Below are positions 25,601 to 34,600 of a stretch of 64,000 bases of DNA, one piece after another. The first letter of the stretch is position 1; every line of letters begins with the position of its first letter. Location: the NCBI GenBank assembly GCA_036874045.1, contig CM072344.1:12310501-12374500 (forward strand), read 5' to 3'. Under the pieces are notes generated by a model, which was not told the origin of the DNA, searched no databases, and saw nothing but the letters and a program-made list of their open reading frames with translations. The position numbers and the translations under genes are program-made. This stretch comes from Cymodocea nodosa (Eukaryota; Streptophyta; Magnoliopsida; Alismatales; Cymodoceaceae).

Positions 25601-28600
25601 CAAACAATCAACTCACCGAATTGATCCCACCGTGGATCGATGTAGGTAAATAGTGTTACGATGTTGTAGGCTACAACATCAAAAGTTGTGTAAGACCTAT
25701 TGATGTAAAAGTGTCTATTTACATAGATGGAAATCTTTAACACTATAGATTGAAATTTTCATAAATAGTAGGAACAACGATTCAAATTCTTTGAAAAAAA
25801 TATTGTTGTAATTATATTTTACCTTATAACTCAGCATATCAATACAAATAGAAAGAACTAGTGTCATTATGGACATAGTTATTGTTAAATCACGTAAATC
25901 TTTATGTTTCATTTGAAAGTGAGTTTATGTGTTTTTTATCATTCTATGAGATATTCATCTCATGTGTGTGTACACGATTTAATTTAATCCTTTCCCCCTT
26001 TCATAGTCCCAACTAGAAGTTGTTCACTTTGTTGGATGTGGAGCTCCTTCCAATCAATTGGCCTTCATACGTGCAAGAATATTTCTTCCCTTCCTCTATA
26101 TTTTTGTAATTTTTGAGTAACAATGCCATCCCACACCTAATTGTAATAATGCTATCCCCACATCACTTGTCCCCTCCCAGCTACAAGTTTCTTATGTAAA
26201 CAGCATATTTTTGGCCTTAGTTTGATGCTTTCCATGTAGTTTTCATCCATCTATCTTACTGATAACATACCATCTCATCATCTTACATATATAGCTATGT
26301 AAACAAGATATGCTTCATGTGGTTTTTGTCCATCTATCTAGCTACTAGCATATTATCTCATTATCTTATGTATATGGCCATGTAAACTGCACATTTAGCT
26401 GCTGTTTTGATGCATTTCAATGTGATCTTCGTCCATCTATCTTGTTGCTATCATATCATCACATTATCTATGTCTATGGTCATGTAAACAGCATGTTTTG
26501 CCCCTTTTTTGATGCTCTTCCATGTGGCTTTTGTCCATCTATCTTGCTGCTACCATATCATCTTATTATCTTATGAATATGGCCATATAAACAGAGCACA
26601 TTTTAGTCTTGTTTTGATGCTTTGCCATGTAGTTTTCATCTATCTTGCTGCAAGCATATCAACAAATTATCTTATGTATATGACCATATAAACAGAACAT
26701 TTTGGTCCTGTTTTAATTCTTTTTCATGTGGCTTTCATCCATCTTGCCGCTATCATTTCATCACATTGTCTTATGTATATGTTCATGTAAACAGCTGCTC
26801 CTGTTTTGATGTTTTTCCGTGTGATTTTCGTCCATCTATCTTGCTGCTATCATATCATCATATTATCTTATGTATATGGTCCTGCAAACAGTATGTTTTA
26901 CTCCTGTTTTAATGCATTTACATGTGATTTTCGTCCATGTATATTGTTGCTATCATATCATCACTTCATCTCATATTTACAGCTATAAAAACTGCACATT
27001 ATCATGCTGTTTTGATGCATATTTGATGTCGTTTACATCTATGATTCATGTTGTAATCATAGTATCTTGTTTTCTCATGACTAGGGCTAAAAAAAATTGA
27101 ATATTATCATGCTGTCTTGATGCATATTTGATGTTGTCTTCACTTATGATTCATGTTGTAATCATGGAATTTTGATTTTCCCATGATTAGGACTCCAAAA
27201 CTGCATGTTTTCCTTCTCATTTGTTGGTTGTTTGGTGTAGTTTTCATCCATTGATTATTTCTGATCATTTTAAAATCTTCACTCCTCATGAATTTGGCTA
27301 CGTTATCATATTTTACCACCATTACCAATTTCATAATTTATGAATCTTGTTGTCAGAACATAATCCCCCTTCATGTAACAAATTGATGCACAAGGTAAAC
27401 CCTCAAGAATTAGAGAAGTCCCATGGCCAACTAGCTGCCTCTTAACCAGAGCTCACTTGCCTTATATACTAATTTTCAACATATTATCTTTCTTCTTTTA
27501 GTTACCTTGTGCCCAAATTCAATAATTTTATCTAGATGCATGTATTAAACTAATCCACCTAGAAGTAACCAATGATGGTTGATTAAGTGTGACTAACCCA
27601 TGTAAATGTAGATGTATCAATGTGGTGATTCCTCTCATGAATGTGTGAATGTGGTGAATGTGTATGTAGTTCAAGCATCTTCATGGTTATTATGATTAAG
27701 TGAATGTAAACAGGACCAAACTATACAAATACTAAGTTGCAACAACATTCCAAAGAGGATGTGGCACTTGGATGATGGAAGGATCAACATAAAAAAAGAG
27801 AAATTTACTACATTCCATAGCTACATTATATCACTCAATCTTTCTTGCAAGGACAAGATCTTATTTGGTTGGCTAATTTATTTAGACATGTGCTTGCATT
27901 AATTTTCATTTTTACCTAGTGTAAGATGCTCGATTTGATTGATTACAGACCAAATTAATGTTGTCTTTAGCACAAACTTATGTCTTTAATAGGTGTTTTA
28001 GCTCCACCCCATGCCACACATAGTTAATACACATATCTGAATTTATTAATGTGGATTGACATTCGTTAACTTGCATAGTTTCACTATACTTCATCCATAA
28101 TGTAACATGATGCACATGCATGATTAATGTAGGGAATATATGATTAGGCCTACTTGATGATCAAGACTAATTCATTCTATAGTCTTTATTTAGTCTCATG
28201 TTATCATGAACAAATATATGACCACATGCCATGCTTAAAATGAATAAAGCATATAAATTATTTTCCACTCATCTAGTCAATGCACACCAGTCTTAAGAGG
28301 CATTGCATCCATGGTCATCAATTCAATTGTTACAATTCATATTTTGTATCTACATTGGTGAACACCCTTACTCGCATTTTCCATTCATTAACTTGCATAG
28401 TTTCATTATACTTCATCCATATTGTAACATGATCCACATGCATGATTAATGTAGGGAATATATGATTAGGCCTACTTGATGATCAAAACTAATTCATTCT
28501 ATAGTCTTTACTTAGTCTCATGTTATCATGAACAAATATATGACCACATGCCATGCTTAAAATGAATAAAGCATATAGATTATTTTCCACTCATCTAGTC

Positions 28601-31600
28601 AATGCACACCAATCTTAATAGGCATTATATCCATGGTCATCTATTCAATTGTTACAATTCATATTTTGTATCTACATTGGTGAATGCCCTTACTCACATT
28701 TTCCATTTGATTTATTTTGCTTACCATGTTGATAAATGATTCTTTGTCCAAATGTTATCTTAACAACACTTTCACCTTTAGCACTAGTTTGTATTCTTCC
28801 ACTTAAATTAACTAATAAAACTATAATAAAAAATTAAAGACATCTAGGTCAAAGAAAACATTGGGCACATACAGACACCCTGCTTTCCTCCTCTATTTGA
28901 TTCTCTCATCTTTTCTCGAGTAACATGCACCCCATCTCTTGCCCTCCCTTTTGGGAATGGCACCTCTCATCTCTTTCACCTTTGGGGGGGTTTGTGCTTC
29001 TTGGAAAGGTTAGGAAAGGTCAGGAAAGGTAATCTTGGGAAATAGTTTCCCAAGATTTATGTGTTTGTGCATTTTAGAAATGTTGGGAAAGTAATTTCCA
29101 ACATTTCTTGTATATAAATAACTCATTGTCTCATGATTTCTCAACCTCCCCCCTCGGTAAGGTCAGGAAATCATCGAAAATAAACCCTCGCGACACCAAC
29201 GCTCCTTCCACGCGACAGGCGAAATCGAGGAGAACACCTGCGACATCACCGCTCGCAGCCTCAATGCTCATTCGCCGCTCATCTCGCCAACGAGTTATTC
29301 GCCGTTCGCAATAGGCGAAATTGAAGAGAACACCTGCGACATCACCGCTTGCGGCCTCGACGCTCATTCGCCGCTCATCTCGCCATAGAGGAGAACACTC
29401 GCGACCTCGACCTCTGTTTTCAACCTTCACGCCAACACTCGCGACACCGACGCTCATCTTCGACCTTGACGTTGGCGAGGAGAACACCTGCGACATCGCC
29501 GCTCGCGGCCTCGACGCTCATTCGACTCGACGACCACAGACGGTGATTTCCCCCTATACGTTATATATCAATCAGTAGATCTATACGTATATCTTGGCAT
29601 TCTTCCAGGTACGACCTGCTATATTTTTCTTGTGTATGAACTTTCTTAAGAAGTCTATGTAACCAATTACCATTAAGAAGGTTCTCATTCAGATTGTGAA
29701 TTTTTAAACAGATATTTTTATCACACATTACATATGCAATTTAACAGTGACGAATGGAAACATGGCAAGTATGATATTAATAGTGAAGTACTGCATCATT
29801 TGTACTTTATGCCTTTAGTATACACTTAGCTTAATTTAGTACTATACACTTAGCTCAGTATATACTTAGCTCAGATTTAGTAGATTTACTATTATTAGAT
29901 CTACATTTAGTGTTTTATCAGATTTACTATTAAAGTGTTTTAGTAGATCTGAATGTGGTGTTTCACTCACTGTTAAGAGATTTATTTTTTTGATTGTGCC
30001 ACTGAGCCATTTATTGATTATGATCTCTCAGTCTAGTTGTGCATTTTATAACAATGATTTGAAAGTCTTTATGTTCATTTATCTTTGAGGAGGATATCTC
30101 TCCACAAAATTTGATCTAATCCTCCACAAAATTTGTTCTAATCATCCGAGAAATTTCATTATAAGAATGTAGTTTGCACATAATTGTTACATAAGTAACG
30201 TAATTATCTTCTTTTATTACACAATTAACTTTACATCATCACTAAAATTTAACATAATATAGGAAATATGACCTCCGAGAGAAGGAAATACATGAACTGG
30301 AGCACAAAACAAGATGAAATCTTTTTAGGTATATTAGCAGCAGAAATCAAAGAAGGAAATGCAAAACAACAAGATGGTAAGCTTAGAGCGGAGACGTGGG
30401 TAAAGGTGATTGCTGAATATAATGCTCAAACAAATGCCAATGTTGAGAAGAAAAATGTGAAAAGTAGAATGAAAACTTGGAGGACCATCTATAAAAATTA
30501 TACAAATATTACAAAGCAAAGTGGATAGGGGTGGGATTATATTTGTGGTCATACTGATATACCGAAAGAAATATGGGATGAATTTGTTCAGGTATATAAG
30601 TATTTTATTTTCTTACGTAGAATACATTTTCACTAAAGCTTATTACTAATAGTGGACTTTTTTAAATGTTTTATTTGCAGCAACATCCAGAATGTAAATC
30701 ATGTGCAGGAAAGTCATGTCCTATATATGATGACTTATATATAGTGTTTGATAGCAATATGGCTACTGGAGTGAATAGTCAAATTCCTCAAGATGTACAA
30801 GAAACGCAAGAGAAGGGAACTATAAAACCTGAAGACCCTATTCCTGTTTTTAGTACTCAACTGCCTCCATCAAATCCTGAATTTGAAGAAGGCACTGGAA
30901 GCCCTAGCCCTTGTAATGTGGAGCAAACATTTAGAAAGGCACGAAAAAGAGCTCGACCTCATGCAGAATCTTCTCAATCTATTGCATAGTCAATGAATGA
31001 AATAAGTGGGTTTGTGAAAAAGTTTGTGCAACAAGATGAACCATCTCATAATAAGTCTGAATTAAGAAGAGAAACAGAAGAATGCATCCCCTACTTGATG
31101 AAAATGGAAGGTCTTACTAAGGGAGAAAAACTTGCAGGGGTTAAGCTGTTAGAAATTGAGATGAAAAGAGCTATTTTCCTATCATTAGAGACTGATGAAG
31201 ATCGGATTGAATGGTTGCGCTACAATTTGAAGGACTAGTCACTTGGTTGTGTTATGTTTTTATATTAGTTGTCTTTAGAAGTTGTGAACATATCTTTATA
31301 TTATGTTTTCCCCAAATTTGAAAGTCATGTCTTATTTCCGAAATGCTTATTTCATTTATGAATGTTTCTATTGGTGAATGCTGATAGTTGAAAAGTGTGT
31401 CGTGGTTGAAATGTTTAATAAATTACACGTTATGTTGATATTTGAGTGTTGAATTGTTTGACAGGTTATTACATTATATGTTGATATTTTAGTGTTGAAT
31501 TGTTTGGCAGGTTATTACATTATATGTTGATATTTTAGTGTTGAATTGTTTGGAAGGTTATTACATTATATGCTGATATTTTAGTATTGAATTGTTTGGC

Positions 31601-34600
31601 AGATTATTACATTTGATATTTGAGTATTGAATTATTTGGTAGGTTATTACATTATATGTTAATATTTGAGTATTGAACTGTTTAGTAGGTTATTACATTG
31701 AAACACAATATTTAACTATTAAAATGTCATCTACTTGTACAGGTCATTTTACATATGGCAAACAATGTAGCACGAGATGAAAGGAGACGAAGAAGACGAC
31801 GTAGGTTGCTATTGTCCATTTTACAAACATGTGGATTAGCAGGACAATATATTACAGATGTTACTCCAAATGCAACAGAACATATCTATAGTAGAGAAGG
31901 ACAACGATATATCATGAGATTGCTAGACTTATCACTACCTCACCAAGCATATCATTGTCGAAAAATATATCGATTGAGTCAACATGTTTTTTAGAAGTTT
32001 TGTGAATTACTTAGAAGACAAAAGGTAGTAGAAGATAGTCGAGGTGTTACTATTGAGGAGAAACTAGCGATTTTTCTTGTCACAGTTGGACAAAACCAGA
32101 GATATGGAGTTACCACTAAGCGTTTTCATTATTCCGCTTGGACAATTAGCACATATTTCAATGAGATTGTAAATGCTATCTGTAGAATACAAGATTTACT
32201 TATAGTGAAGCCTTCATCATCAACACATAGTAGAATTCGGAATGATGTGAATGTCTTCCCATATTTTAAAGTAAGATGTGAATTTCATTTTATTCAAAGT
32301 TTAAAAAGTTGACATTGTATTACTAACATTCTATTTGATTTTTCAATGTAGGATTGCATTTGTGCTATTGATGGTACACATGTAAATGCAACAATTTATA
32401 GAGAAGAAAATGCAAGATATAGGAATAGGAAGGGAGCATTAACACAAAATGTTTTAGCAGCTTGTAACTTTGATATGAAAATTACATATGTACTTGCAGG
32501 ATGGGAAGGATCAGCTGCAGATGCAAGGATCTTACAAGATGCTATTTCTCGACCTCATGGGCTTCAAGTCCCACCAAGTATGAGCATAATTGTGTATAGA
32601 TTTAATAATTTTAGATATTAGTTTATTGAAATTACTTAATAGCATAGTACATTGTGCAGGTAAGTTTTATTTGGTAGACGCAGGGTTTCCAAATCGTCTT
32701 GAATTTATTTCTCCATTTCGTGGTATGCGATATCATTTATCAGAATATGATCAGAATCGTGCTCCAAATAAGACACTCTCAATTAAGGAATGTAATTGAA
32801 TGTACGTTTGGAGTGATCAAACATCGATTTACTATTTTACGAGGTTATATGCCATATCCATTTCAAACACAAGTTAAAATTGTATTAGCATGTTTTCTTG
32901 TACACAATTTCATTAGAAGAGCAGATCAAGAAGACTTACTTGAAGATCTAGCAGAGGAATTAGTCGAAATAAATGTTGATACGTTTGAGGAAATTGCTGA
33001 TAATGTTGTTGATGAAAGTATAAGTTCTAGTAATATGAGTGCAGAACAAAGAAAAAGAATAGCTGATAGAAAACGAGATCATATTATGTATTCCATGTGG
33101 GAAAGGAATTGAAATGTTGTTTGTTGAACATGATGTAATGAATTATGTTTGTGATGAAAAATTTATAGCTGGATAAAATAATTATGTACTATATTATATT
33201 ATACTATATTACTTAGTATAATTAATATATATTCTATTATTTAAAATATTACTTTAAAGTTGTACTATTATTTACTCCATCAAAAAATTATTACTAAAAA
33301 TTATTTGAAGTATGTAAAATCTCCAAAAAATTTCATGTCATTTCCGATCATTTCATTTCCTATTTTGCACAAACATGTCAAACTTTCTTATCATTTCTTG
33401 TTATTTCTTAACCTGCACAAACACGTAAACTTTCTTATCATCTCCTATCATTTCTCAACTTTTCCAATTCCCAATATTTCCAGTAATTCCTGTTATTTCC
33501 TTTCCTGATGGGAATCGTGCACAAACACCACCTTTGTTATAGAACAAATTAAGACATTAGGCACACACTACACCATGAGTACTAGCTTAAACCTCATATT
33601 CCCTCCCTCACCTTGGTGTCAACTCCTCTCACCTCCCATTTCATCTAAAGGCCATAGAATTCTTTCTTTTTCCTTCTCCATCATTCAAAGGCCTTTTTAA
33701 GTCAACCTTCTTCTCTCTACTCACCTAGGACACCAATTATAACACTAAAGACATACGACTAGACTTAATAACACGACTAACATGTTAGCCTAATTTAACC
33801 AAAACTATCATAAAACTAAATAAAATCCAAATCTAATTAAAACTTTAAGCATAATTCCAACCTTAATAACATCTTCCATGCTTTTGCATTCATGCTTTTT
33901 TATGTTCTTGCCTTTGCCTTTCACTTATGAACTAATCAAATTGCACTCAAGGTTGTGACTTTGATACATCACTTAACTCAGGATAGAGTGCACAACTCTT
34001 TTTTTCTCATCTCTTCTTCTTTAGACTACGTTAATCAAATCTCTTCATCTCCTCTTTTCCCTTTCATCTCTTTGGACAAGTAATAATCATGTCTTTTCTC
34101 ACCTCAACTTGATCCCAAGTTGGTAAACATACCTACTCCATATTAACTCTCCCACATATTCCTAGGACCTACATGCACTAAACTAAGAAATTGAGCTATT
34201 TGGGCATGCAGAGGTGTTTGGTACCTTCCTTCTACATATCAAAAGTGCTTACCCTCATTTTCTAATCACTTAGATCACAACTTATCTATTTAGTGGTTTA
34301 GAAGACACTTCACTTTTACTTGCACATCAAATAAGTTTTTTTAAGTTTATCCATAAACTTAAATTAAATGGTGATTTCATATCTTTCTCATTGTATGTTC
34401 CTTGGAGCCTATCGCATTCACATAAAGGGGAAGCTAGTGATCCACCACCCTTATAGAAACTAGTGAGTTTGTTTCCTTATGATCTTATCTTCCTTCTTGG
34501 AGTTTGTTGTGTTGTATGTAAAAGAAGAGGTGGTGGTTCACCACCCTCATAAAAACCACCCATTAGGACCCAAGAAACCACCCTCCTTGTCCAACCAGTC

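Larger units (their letters stand above)
28984..33532 (+). mobile_element. PIF/Harbinger transposon 2
   Basis: 4,549 bp flanked by TTT (28981-28983 and 33533-33535; the family prefers TWA). The left end is a G run then TTTGTGC, and the right end reversed is GGTGGTGTTTGTGC. It has the same layout as Harbinger 1 but in the opposite orientation: a GC-rich repeat, Myb-like ORF1, a three-exon transposase and duplicated terminal motifs. Both ORFs carry disabling mutations. Confidence 0.88.

Noticed and set aside
26509-27100. Cys/His/Tyr-rich small proteins
   Set aside because: They are translations of the 103-bp repeat and mirror its period.
29108-29578. Overlapping Arg/Ser/Thr-rich frames
   Set aside because: Same cause: the GC-rich repeat in Harbinger 2.
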